A stretch of DNA of 64,000 nucleotides from Sepioteuthis lessoniana (taxonomy: Eukaryota; Mollusca; Cephalopoda; Myopsida; Loliginidae). Below are positions 32,907 through 42,564 of the stretch, in pieces. How positions within the stretch are numbered: position 1 is the stretch's first letter; the number at the start of each line of letters is the position of its first letter. A program made the translations under genes and the position numbers. The stretch spans positions 2,629,501 to 2,693,500 of the forward strand of contig CAUZXS010005791.1 in the NCBI GenBank assembly GCA_963585895.1. Direction: 5' to 3'. The notes beneath the pieces were generated by a model. The model did not search any database. It was not told the origin of the DNA and saw nothing but the letters and a program-made list of their open reading frames with translations.

Positions 32907-33373
32907 GTTGACCTTATTTTGGGGAGCCATGTAAATGTGGGAGCTATCCCCCTTGTTTGGTACAAGCCAGAGTTGGGGACATATTAATATTGTACACCGA
33001 CCAGTCACACACATGACATGGTCAGAAGGGGTCGAGCATTTTATTACCATTTCTCCGAGCAGAACTCACGTATTGCCTGACAGCTGCGATTTTAGACTTT
33101 GCGAAGGGGGCATTCTTTGAGGCGAACAGAGTAAGACTCACACACTGTATCTGTATTTGCCCGAATTATTGATCTGTCTGAAAGGGATTACAGAAGTTGT
33201 TTTCTATTTTGTTTTAGTTTCACGGTGAAAGAAGGGTCAAAGAAGGGCTTAAAGAAGGAACGAAGACCCATTGCGAATAGACAACTTCTTTATCAGTCGA
33301 GCCTTTTACCTCATTTTTTGCCTCATGGTGCTACCGTAACAACAAGTATTAGACAAAATGGTTAAGGGAGAGA

Positions 33374-34484
33374 TGTGACAAGGGCAATTTCGCCCTGAAA
33401 GGATGATAATGATGATAGTAATAAATAGATAGTAGATTGTTATCCCGTAAAATAGAAAACGGCAAGTGAAAAAAAGGTGAGTTTTCGAAAAAAAACCAAG
33501 AGGATGATAGGCCGTGAGGACTTTGGTATATTAAAGAAATAAGAATATCATGCGAAATTACCCATGAAAAGGTTAATCCTTTCTTGTTTGTTGATAATGA
33601 TTGTTCTAAAGAGTTTTACTCGTAAAGTTGGAAATATAATCTCTATTGATTACAGAAAAAAACGTAACTTCTAAAAATATTCTCAATGATAGATGTTTAC
33701 GAATTGTTTATATCAGAATTTATGACACAAAAAAATCACGACATGAAATTGTATTTTGGGCAATGTCAGAAAGTGGCACACACACTAGAGGACGGATGAA
33801 TTAATTATGCGTGGTATCATGTGATTAGCGAGAGGCGAGGATATTCTCAATAAATAAGCCTCGCCTCGAGCCAGTTTGAGAGTTTTTGCTGCGACAGTCA
33901 GGGCGATTACTTCTGGTCCGTACCGTGATTGTTGACATATACGAGACGGTCGAGCCCCGGTGTGAGGAAATCATCTCTGGACGGATGTGACGTCATCCTA
34001 CGAGAAAACCCATCGGAGATTGAATCAGGTCCGATAAGCGAAAATCACTAAGCAAGTTGCTAAACTGAAAAAGGTTAAGACGAAAACCACTTCTCTCCAA
34101 TAACCAACACTCGAGGTACGGTTTATATATAAGAGACATTTCAATTTAATTACTTTTTCCTTATGAACTGTGTTTATTGCACGTATTGTTAGTGTATCTG
34201 TATGAGAAAAAAAAAACTTTCATAAAATCGGATCGGTTTGGGTTTTTTTTTTCTGATGCCAACACGATTCCAGCCCGACGAGCTTGCTGGTGGACCTGCA
34301 GATTATCTTTGGATTCGATAACCACTCAATAGGATCAATCACAACGTGGGCTGTTGAGAGGATCCCCACAGAATTTGGTCTAAACTGTGAAGGACGGCAG
34401 TCCAGTGGGGTTAGGTTTACGGCGTGAAATTTCGAAGAGTCGTTATTATATTAACCGTTGCCGGTGACCAAGGATCGTGTTACA
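33374..34484 (+). repeat. right LTR of the BEL/Pao-like fossil
   Basis: TG...CA-bounded, about 1.1 kb. A TATA-like TCAATAAATAAGCCTCG sits near 33,850, and the segment ends GGATCGTGTTACA. The flanks CCTTA (left end) and CCTAT (right end) match only partly, so a target duplication is not established. Confidence 0.6.
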
Positions 34485-34879
34485 CCTATATTGAAGAGAA
34501 ATTTCATCACATAGGGGCGATGTTGTCGGCGTTCTCGTTTCCAGTAAGAGGAAAAGAAAAACGCTGTTAGCTAATGTCACAGGTGACTGCAACGTCTTCA
34601 ATGAGGATTATTTGATTTCAGTAGCTGGTAGGTTATGTCAACCCATTCGTCGGTGAGTGGAATTTTTACTACTATCAAGAAGGCTATTTTCGAGATAAAT
34701 CAATTCTGTAGATAATCTTGAAGATAGCTTCTAACATTTCTAAGCTCCTCTTGTTAGTATAATGATTTATTTTATCATTATTCATATTTAAAGGGTTTCA
34801 AGTACTGTTATTCAACATTATTAGTATTTAACAGTTGTAATTCTATACAAAATTATATATTCAACTACACTCATTTAAA

Positions 34880-35125
34880 TGGTTCCAAGCGTTGCTTTAT
34901 AATACTAATTCAATTTAAGATCAGTTATTTGTTTGCACACAGATAAATGGTCTCAAGTTTCAAAAATGCTTAAATATTTCTATGTGACCCATAGATGGGA
35001 CCTTAACAGGTACTACCACTGTGGGTCAGAATAAACTTTAGAGTAATGTAAACCACGGAGTAATCCACATTCACCAAAGCTGGAACCTCACAATCAAATT
35101 GATTAATGTCATATCCAGCATATTT
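34880..35125 (+). repeat. R1 repeat, partial copy
   Basis: GACCCATAGATGGGACC, TACCACTGTGGGTCAG, CCACATTCACCAAAGCT and CCTCACAATCAAATTG follow the GC-richer half of R1. The upstream AT-rich part is diverged. It abuts the 3' end of the I-like LINE. From 34,485 to 34,880 nothing is recognised. Confidence 0.65.
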
Positions 35126-35129
35126 ATTT

Positions 35130-35692
35130 AGGGTTTTACCCATCTCTGAGTTCTTGATCATGTCCAGTGCCACTTTAATTGCTTGTATTTCAGCTGAATA
35201 GATGGAAGTAATATTTGGAAGTCTGATTTGTTTGTAGTTATTTATATTGGTGGCTGCTGCTATTGTTCGGTCTATGGTTTTTGACCCATCAGTGTAAAAG
35301 TTAATATGGTCTGAATATTTGTCTCTAAGTTCTTTGAACCTGTTCTTGGTACATGAGATTGTCGGTTGTGTTTTTTCCTGTTGTATTAATGTTAAATCAA
35401 TAGGAAGTTTAGTGATTGTCCATGGGGGTAAATTGCTCATTGCGAGTAGCGAAATATGGTTGGTATTTTGGTTTATGTGTTGTATTGCTTCTTTGATGCA
35501 GAGGCCAAATGGGGGGATAGTTAAAGGTTTACTGCTGTAGAAATGGTGGAATGGGGAATTATTTGTTTGTTTATTTTTTTTGTGCGTTGGATTGTTTGGG
35601 CTAGTTTGAAGTTTTAATGCATATTGGAGAGATAATTTTTCCCATCTAAGGATTAATGGTGGTTCATTGGCTTCAATATATAAGCTTTGCAT
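35130..35692 (-). pseudogene. RNase H domain of the I-like LINE ORF2
   Basis: The open frame contains PPWTITKLPIDLTLIQQEKT, typical of the linker before RNase H, then INFYTDGSK (the first catalytic Asp) and IYSAEIQAIKVALDMI (the catalytic Glu). The rest of the domain is lost where the R1 repeat begins, though the frame runs on to 35,003 through repeat sequence. Confidence 0.75.
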
Positions 35693-35882
35693 TGGTGAGG
35701 TACAGAAGGCTCGTGGGCTTAAATCTAAAGCCTTGGTTAGGTATGGTTTGTAATTTTTTTTAAGTAGGATTTGTGTATGGCACTGTAAATGGAAGATCCT
35801 TAGTCAAGTTTGGTTCTGATGTGTGACCTATAGATTCTAAGCATGACCATGTGGTCTGCACTCCAGTTCATTTTTGATAATC

Positions 35883-36250
35883 TTATTTTTGTTCGTTTTT
35901 GCAGAAGTGTATGTTGACAGTTTTCATTTTTGAGAATCGGAAGCCGTTTTCATTGGTCCATTTCTCTATTTTGATAAGGCAGTTTTGCATCTGTCTTTCA
36001 AGTGTAGGCATGTTTGGTGATGAGTATGTTATGGCAAATGCATCTACATACAGGATTTTTTTTATTCCTGTGCTGATAGATTCTGTGATGCTGTTGATTT
36101 TGAGGATAAATAGTTTAACAGATAAAATACTGCCTTGAGAAACTCCTGTTTCTTGTTTGTATAGGTCTGAGCTAGTGTTTCCATGTTGTATTGTAAAGGT
36201 TCGAAAAGACCTCCACAAAACTGGAATCAAAGGAAACATGGCTGCATTCA
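35883..36250 (-). pseudogene. reverse transcriptase palm of the I-like LINE
   Basis: Contains FTIQHGNTSSDLYKQETGVS, QGSILSVKLFILKINSI and LYVDAFAITYSS, where the catalytic YVDD has become YVDA. MQNCLIKIEKWTNENGFRFS and KTVNIHFC follow. Sequence further upstream to about 37,200 shows only short decayed RT pieces. Confidence 0.75.
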
Positions 36251-36646
36251 TTAAAAATTTCCTTTCTCACCGCACCCCTCCTGTTGTATTGCATGCTTTT
36301 TCAAGATGGAAAAAGATTGAAACTACATGGTGGTTTTTGATTAGGCCATTGTAGATGTGTTTTGAGACTTATAAGTTGGTCATTAGTACCTTGATTTTTT
36401 CAAAATCCATTTTGGTATCTGGATAAGATGTTATGTTCTTCCTGATACCAGATCAGTTCTGCATTGACCGTTCTTTCCACAGTCTTACAGATGCAACGAG
36501 GTGATAGTTTGTCAGGTTAGAGTGATCTTTTCCTGGTTTGGGGATTAGGATGATCATAGGTTCACGCCGGCGTTTAGGGAAATTGCTTAACCACAATGTG
36601 TTATTGAAAATTTGCAGAAGAAACACCTACGAGAAGATTTGCAGAA

Positions 36647-36696
36647 GAAACACCTATTAGAAACATTCCGTGAGGAATGTTTCTAGTAGGTGTTTC
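36647..36696. other. near-perfect 23-bp hairpin inside the decayed LINE
   Basis: Arms 36,647-36,669 and 36,674-36,696 are complementary except for one base, with a GTGA loop. A direct repeat of GCAGAAGAAACACCTA lies just upstream. Confidence 0.85.
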
Positions 36697-37204
36697 AGGA
36701 ACTGATAGTGGATTTCATCTGGACCAGTAGTTGTGTTTTTTCCCTTATTTATTGAGTTTTTTTTAGTTCTGTGATAGTGAAAGAAGAGTTGTAGTTTTCT
36801 TTTTTTGTTTGATGGGAAGTTGAGTAATTCTTTCTCAACAATGTTTTTATATTTTTTAAATTTGAGTGAGTAATGGTTGGATGAAGGGTTTTGGCTGAAT
36901 ATTGCTGCTAATTGGTTGGCTATTTCTTTTTTATCTGTGGTTTTTCCTCCATTTGGTGTGTTTCGATAGGTTATAGTTGTTCGAAGTTTTCTCTCACTTA
37001 TTTTCCCTATGATTTCTCATGTTTTGTTTATTGGAGTTTTGTTATTTAGTTTGGAGATGTAGTTTCTCCAGGTTTCTTTTTTGGCTTTTTTATGGTATAG
37101 TGTGTTTTTGCTTGGGCTTGTTGATATTTTGAAGTTTGATTCTGGTAGGGTTGTGTTTAAAAAGTTTGAGCATTTTTTTCTTGGTTTTTACTGATTCTCT
37201 GCAT

Positions 37205-38290
37205 TCAACTGTGAACTAGGGGTTTGTTTTTTGGGTATGATTTGGTGGAGGATTTAGGGATTGTTTGTTTTGCTATTTTGATTTGGGTATTGGTGAAGGC
37301 TGACATTGGGTCTGGTTTATTGAATATTCCTCCATCAATTAGTGTTGAGTAGAGTTTGTCAGATTTGATCCAATCAATTTTGTGGATTTGCCATTTTAGG
37401 TTTGTTTCTTCTGGTGTAGAATTCTTTGATTTGAGGAATATTGGAGAGTGGTCACTGCCACATTGATCATTATTGACTCTCCAGTGAAAGTCCATGAAGA
37501 TCGAGGGAGAGCATAAAGTGAGATCAATAGCTGATGTTGTTCCGGTGCCTGGATGATAGTAGGTGAGAGTTTTATCATTAAGGATACATAGTTTGGGTGA
37601 TTCCAGTATGGATTCAAGGATTTTTCCAGTCAGGTTGGTTTCATTGCATCCCCACATCTTACTGTTGGCATTAAAGTCTTCCATTAGTACGATGGGAGGT
37701 AGTGAGTTGTTCAATCAAGTTTTCAATTTCTGTTTTATTTACTTTGTGTTTTGGTGGAATGTAAATTGAGCAAATGGTTATTGTTCGATGAAGTGATACT
37801 TTTATTGCTGTTGCTTGGAGGTTTGTTTGTAGTGATAGTACTACATGGGGTATTTGGTTTTTGATTATAATTGAGAGGCCACAAATAGGTCAGTTGTCTC
37901 TTGCTGATCTGTTTGTTTGATTATAGGTGTAATATCCTTTGAAGGTGATGTTGTCAGTTTCATTAAGGAGATTTTCTGGAAAACAAATTATGTTGGGATT
38001 GTAAGTAAAGTTGGCGACCTTAATCGAGGGTGACCCGAAGGCTCCCTTTTCAATAGCTAGGTAGGGGAGGGTACTACTCCATTCCCTGGATTACTCCACT
38101 TTACCCTTGATCCTTGCACAATAAAGTGCTAAGCAAAGCAACATCAAGTACTATTTTTTGAGTCTTTGGTATGACTTGACTTGGGATTGAACCCTGATCT
38201 TCTGGACCATTGGTGAACACTCTACTCATTAGGTCAATGTTTGTCATTATGCATTTTATTTCCTCATAGTTTGGTTTTATGCCTTCACGG
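37205..38290 (-). pseudogene. EEP endonuclease domain of the I-like LINE, split by a SINE
   Basis: The open 169-codon frame holds LMEDFNANSKMWGCN (the GDFN motif, altered), GKILESILESPKLCILND, TSAIDLTLCSP and the catalytic SDHSPIF. Upstream, in other frames, come IPHVVLSLQTNLQATAIKVS, YNPNIICFPENL and QWNREG, the N-terminal EEP motifs. The SINE at about 38,003-38,238 sits between the last two. Several frameshifts break the domain. Confidence 0.75.
38003..38240 (-). mobile_element. tRNA-derived SINE inserted in the LINE endonuclease
   Basis: On the minus strand the head reads TGACCTAATGAGTAGAGTG (A-box-like) and then GGGTTCAATCCC (good B box) about 35 bp later, followed by a 150-bp body. It interrupts an otherwise continuous EEP N-terminus. 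A short ACAA on both sides may be part of a target duplication. Confidence 0.7.
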
Positions 38291-38884
38291 TTCCATTGTA
38301 TTATGTTTTGTTTTGTTTTGTTTCAGGTTCCATTTGACCCATGGTTTAGTTTTAGGTTTTGTGTTTTGGAGTATTTTCTGTTTTAAGGGAATTGGGGGAC
38401 TTTCTTCAAATTCCATTTTTTCTTGTATACTATATCTGTTGCTTTATTCTAGTGTTTCATTCAAAGTTTTTGTTTCTTATTTGTGTCTGGAATGGGATCA
38501 TTGATGTGGTTTGTCTTGACGTTTTGGTTTGGGTGATGACTGTTTATGTTGGGTTTTGTATTTATGTGTTGGTGTGGTTTCCATACAGCAAGGTTGTTTT
38601 CTTGGAGATCTTGATAATTTGGGGGCTGCTTTGGTATTTTGAGGCAGTTTTTCCTTTTGAGAGTTGTGGTGGCATTAATTGTTTTTCTTAAGCATCTTTT
38701 GTTGTATGGATGGGGTTTTGGGATTAAGTTTGTTTAGATTGTTGTGTGGAGATCTGTTGCTCTTTTATGAAGGTTAAGAGTTCGTTTGGGTTCATATTTA
38801 TGAGTTTTTTTTAATAAAGAGGTTACATTTTCAGGATTCAGGGATGGAAGGGGTTTGCACCGGTTGTGTTACTCTTAAGTAAGA

Positions 38885-39671
38885 TCAGGCTTGGTGAATA
38901 GTCTCGACAATTTTTCGGTTTTCTAAGGAGATTTTCTGGGTGTACTTAATTTTTGTTATTTCTTTTTCTTTCTTCCACGCATTGTAGAATCTTGAGTCAG
39001 CCGACTGTCCTCCTGGGCAGTTCACATATTTCAGCCACTGACAAGTGGCTTCCTGGTGGTCAGATCCATCCTTTCCACAAATTTTGCTCTTGTACACCAG
39101 CTCTCGTGGTGCCCAAACGTTTGGCAGGGATAGCATCGAAGTGGATTAGGAATATAAATATCCACTTTCATTATTATGTAGTCGATCTTAAGATTTAGTG
39201 ATGGTTGGGGAGAATTAAACGTGAGGATGTAGGTGTTGGTATCGATTATTTGATTGCTTTTTCAGGTTTTGTTTTATTTCTTCAATTGCGCAAGTAGCTA
39301 GGTCTGGGCTTCTCACCACTCCCTTGGAAGCGTTGAGAGACCTGTGAAGGTATGCTTTTATTTTCATATTGTGTAGTGGTGGTTCTTAAAAGTAGTTCAA
39401 CATATTTCTTGTTTTTAACTTCCACTATCAGGGTGTTGTTACATGTTGCTTTTACTGATTTGAGAGCCACATTTGCAGAGAGAGATTTTTCTATTATAGA
39501 AGAAGTGAGTTGTTTAATAGGTTTGTCTTCCACCGACTCAAGAAAGCTTGGAAAGTAGGTGGTTGATTCTTCTATTTCACTGTCTGAGTATGTGTCAGAA
39601 TCTGGATGTGATCTTTTGGAAGGTTTTATCATTTTATTAGTATTTACTTGGGTTTTATTTTCAGGAGTCAT
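38885..39671 (-). pseudogene. ORF1 of the I-like LINE
   Basis: The N-terminal frame (39,671-39,282) carries YFPSFLESVEDKPIKQLTSS and IIEKSLSANVALKSVKATCN, a conserved start in this family of ORF1 proteins. The distal frame (39,136-38,885) has a cysteine/histidine cluster (CGKDGSDHQEATC) and CPGGQSADSRFYNAWKKEKE, the knuckle region that binds the element RNA. A frame break separates them. Confidence 0.7.
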
Positions 39672-40094
39672 AAAGAGAGTCTATGAGTTTCATTGACTTT
39701 CCCCACCCACCACAAGGCTCCATAAGGAGATGTACCTGGGGAAAACCCATTCACCTAATAATGTCAGGGCTACATAGTATACTCATTCTGATGATAGTTT
39801 TATTTTGTCCCTGGGTTTTAATTCCCAAGATAACTACTTACACAGGAACAGAAAAGGGATACAGGTCCTTCTTCAGCATAATTGGCCATACAGCCATCAC
39901 CCTCATTCAAATTTTGAAAAAATCTGAAAGTGGGCTGACATGACCAGCCAATTGATCGAATCAAGCCTCTCCAACCGCCCGTCTAGCCTAGTAAGGGCCA
40001 AAGTGAGTGTTGTTAATCATGTGGCCATTTAGGCAACCGAGTCACAAATTGTTCAGCCATCAGGATCCTATCCTAAAGTCACCACTCACGGCCA

Positions 40095-40500
40095 ACAGGT
40101 GTCTTCTTGGGGGAGTCTTACTCTTCTGCTGAGGTGTAGTCGGTGTATTCAGCTGACTGGAGGAATTAGTCATTTGTTTGTGCATAGTGGTTTCGAGTAC
40201 TGCCACTCATCACCAACAATTCAATTTGACATCTGTCACTTGTTTGCTCACAGTTAAATGATCAAACAATTCTATTTCAAACAATACCATTTAGCATGTC
40301 ATTAGTTTGTGCAGAGTTTAGATGTTAAACAGTTCTATTTGACCCATAGATAGGACCCTGTAAGGTTTTACCACTCCAGGTCAGAGTGGACCTGCAAATG
40401 ATGGCAATGAAGTAGTACTCCACATTCCCCAGAGCTCCAGTACTACTGGTGCCTCACCATCAGATTGTTTAGTGTCTTCTCCTGGACACTTGTCCTCCAG
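40095..40500 (+). repeat. R1 repeat, two partial copies
   Basis: A tail fragment (TTCTGCTGAGGTGTAGTCGG, 40,133) precedes a longer piece from the AT-rich subrepeats (CAATTCTATTTCAAACAAT) to GACCCATAGATAGGACCCTG, CTCCACATTCCCCAGAGCTC and CCATCAGATTGTTTAGTGTC. Between the LINE end (39,700) and 40,095 nothing was identified. Confidence 0.7.
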
Positions 40501-40509
40501 CCTACAGGG

Positions 40510-41962
40510 CCAGCTCATTAAAATGAAGCACCAACAACAATCATCTTAAATGATTGCAGGACAGGATGAATTGCCAACAACAACTAAACCAAATTATTGC
40601 TGGACATAAAGAAGCACCAACAACAATCAATCCAAATGACTGCTGGACAGAATGAAGCACCAATGACAATCAGCCCAAATGACTGCGTGTTAGAATGAAG
40701 CACCAACAACAATCATCTCAAATGACTTTTGGACAGGATGAAGCACCAACAACAGCTAACCCAAATGACTGCTGGATAGGATGAAGCACCAACAACAATC
40801 AGCCCAACCCATATGACTGCTAGACAGGATGAAGCACCAACAAATGACTCCAGGACAAAAAGAAGCACCAAAACAATCAGCCATATGACTGATTCACAGA
40901 AGGAAGCAACAACAATAGTCAACCCAAAAAACAGCTGGACAGGATGACGCACCAATAACAACCAACTCAAATGAGCTGCTTGAGAGAATGAAACACTGAG
41001 AACAATCTGCCCAAATGACTACTGGACAGGAGAAGCACCAAAAACAATCAGTCAAATGACTGCTTCCCAGAATGAAGCATTAACAATAATCATTTCATCT
41101 AACTACTGGACAGGATGAAGCATCAACAACAATCAGCCCAAATGACTGCTTGACAGAATGAAGCACCAACAACTAACCAAAATGACTGCTTAACTAGATG
41201 AAGCATCAACAGCAATTAGCTCAAATGACAACTAGAACAAAGCACCAAAAACAAGCAACCGAAACAAGTGCTGGAGAGAAAGAACCAACAATAAACCCAA
41301 AAGACTGTGGGATAGGATGAAGCACCAACAACATATGACTGATGAACGGAATGAAGAACCAACAACATATGACTGAATGATGAACGGAATGATGACTGAA
41401 TGATGAACGGAATGATGACTGAGTGATGAACGGAATGAAGAACCAACAACATATGACTGATGAACGGAATGAAGAACCAACAACAATCAGCCCAAATTAC
41501 TGCTGGACAGGATGAACCACCAACATCTAAAACAAATGACTCCTGAACAAAAAGAAGCATCAACTACAATCAGCCAAATGACTGCTTTGCAGAATGAAGC
41601 ACTAAACACAATCATCACAAATGACTGCTGGCCAGGATAAAGTACCAACAACAACTAACCAAAATGACTGCTTGACTAGATTAATTACAAACAACAATCA
41701 GCCGAAATTACAATGGAATAGGATGAAGCACCAACAACAATCAACCAAAACGTTTGCTGGAGGGGATGAAATACCAACAATAAACAGCCCAAATGACTGC
41801 CAGACCTGATGAATCCCTGACAACAATCAGCCCAAACAAATGCTAGACAGGATGTATCCCTGACCACAATCAGCCCAAATGACTGCGGAACAGGATGAAG
41901 CACCAACAACAATCAGCCCAAATGACTGCTGGATAGGATGAAGCACCCACAAATACCAACTC
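40510..41962 (+). repeat. minisatellite of about 42-bp units, about 34 copies
   Basis: The consensus unit reads GGATGAAGCACCAACAACAA followed by TCAGCCCAAATGACTGCTGGACA. Units vary by substitutions and small length changes. A subregion near 41,330-41,480 has a shorter higher-order pattern around ATGAACGGAATG. Frames across it on either strand are translated repeat. Confidence 0.95.
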
Positions 41963-42384
41963 AAAGAATTTTCCTCTCAAATATTTCAGGGAGGTTTTTG
42001 GTTAAATAAGACTTATATTTTCTCTATACAATATAAGGAATACATTACAAGTCAATATTTTTTTCAAACTTGATATTCAGTTACTAAATTTGTATTAATT
42101 TTCTAAACAAGTTCATTCTCCAAATAACAAAGGCTAGCTAATTTTGATATAGGTAAAACACTTTTTTCATGGCTGCTCTTGAAATTAACAATGTATAATA
42201 ATATTTAAATGAAAATTTTAATATTTAAGCAGGAAACTAATTCTTGACCTTGTTTTACCTCTAATCTTTGAACAACATTAATTTTCTCTGACCTTTTTGC
42301 GAAGGAACAACAAAGCTACAAGACTTTATCATCTATACTCATCATGTAAAAGTAGTTTTTTCGATTTTTGTAAACCTTCTACGA
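41963..42384. other. unassigned AT-rich stretch
   Basis: No domain, repeat unit or RNA signature seen. Confidence 0.5.
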
Positions 42385-42470
42385 ACTGTTTGTTCATGGC
42401 ACAATTATATATGACGTTTGTCTCAAGTACTTTTGTGCATTAACGCATAAAAAAGATAAAACTGAAGGAA
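42385..42470 (+). mobile_element. short fragment of a REL-type LINE N-terminal region
   Basis: ATTATATATGACGTTTGTCT and AACGCATAAAAAAGATAAAA recur at 48,239-48,305, where they encode IIYDVCLEWFGAVTHKKDKT. About 83% alike by eye. Confidence 0.65.
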
Positions 42471-42564
42471 AACGAACATTCGTTTTTCACTTCACTCACT
42501 CGTTTGCTCATTCACTTCGTAAAAATATTCATGCTAATTCCTCCTAAGTTGCGCCAAGCAACTA

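Larger units (their letters stand above)
29644..34484 (+). mobile_element. BEL/Pao-like LTR element fossil with captured host-like sequence
   Basis: The right LTR spans 33,374-34,484 (TGTGACA... to ...TGTTACA) and is preceded by a purine tract (AAGGGAGAGA). The left LTR is represented by its first 230 bp or so (29,644-29,786 and 30,880-30,966), split by an RTE LINE insertion. Between them lies a gag-like stretch joined to TUT1-like sequence. The two LTR starts share TTCGCCCTGAAA, GTAAAATAGAAAACGGCAAG and AAGAATATCATG and look about 85% alike by eye, so the element is not recent. It lacks most of its own genes. Confidence 0.6.
35126..39700 (-). mobile_element. I/Nimb-like LINE with RNase H, degraded but nearly full length
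   Basis: In minus-strand order the stretch shows ORF1 N-terminal part (39,671-39,282), ORF1 zinc-knuckle part (39,136-38,885), EEP endonuclease (about 38,280-37,205, split by a SINE), reverse transcriptase (about 36,900-35,880) and RNase H (35,692-35,130). This architecture with a C-terminal RNase H is that of the I group. It has many breaks, so it is an old copy. Confidence 0.75.

Noticed and set aside
33374-34484. Host promoter region downstream of the TUT1-like frame
   Set aside because: TG...CA ends, a preceding purine tract and the homologous partial copy at 29.6 kb make an LTR the better reading.
38241-38691. Hydrophobic plus-strand frames suggesting a membrane protein
   Set aside because: Antisense of A-rich LINE sequence; T-rich strands commonly give Phe/Leu/Val frames.
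41216-41563. Hydrophobic Leu/Phe/Val-rich minus-strand frames that look like membrane segments
   Set aside because: Translation of the 42-bp minisatellite.
40510-41962. CRISPR-like array
   Set aside because: Units are contiguous tandem copies without unique spacers, in eukaryotic context.
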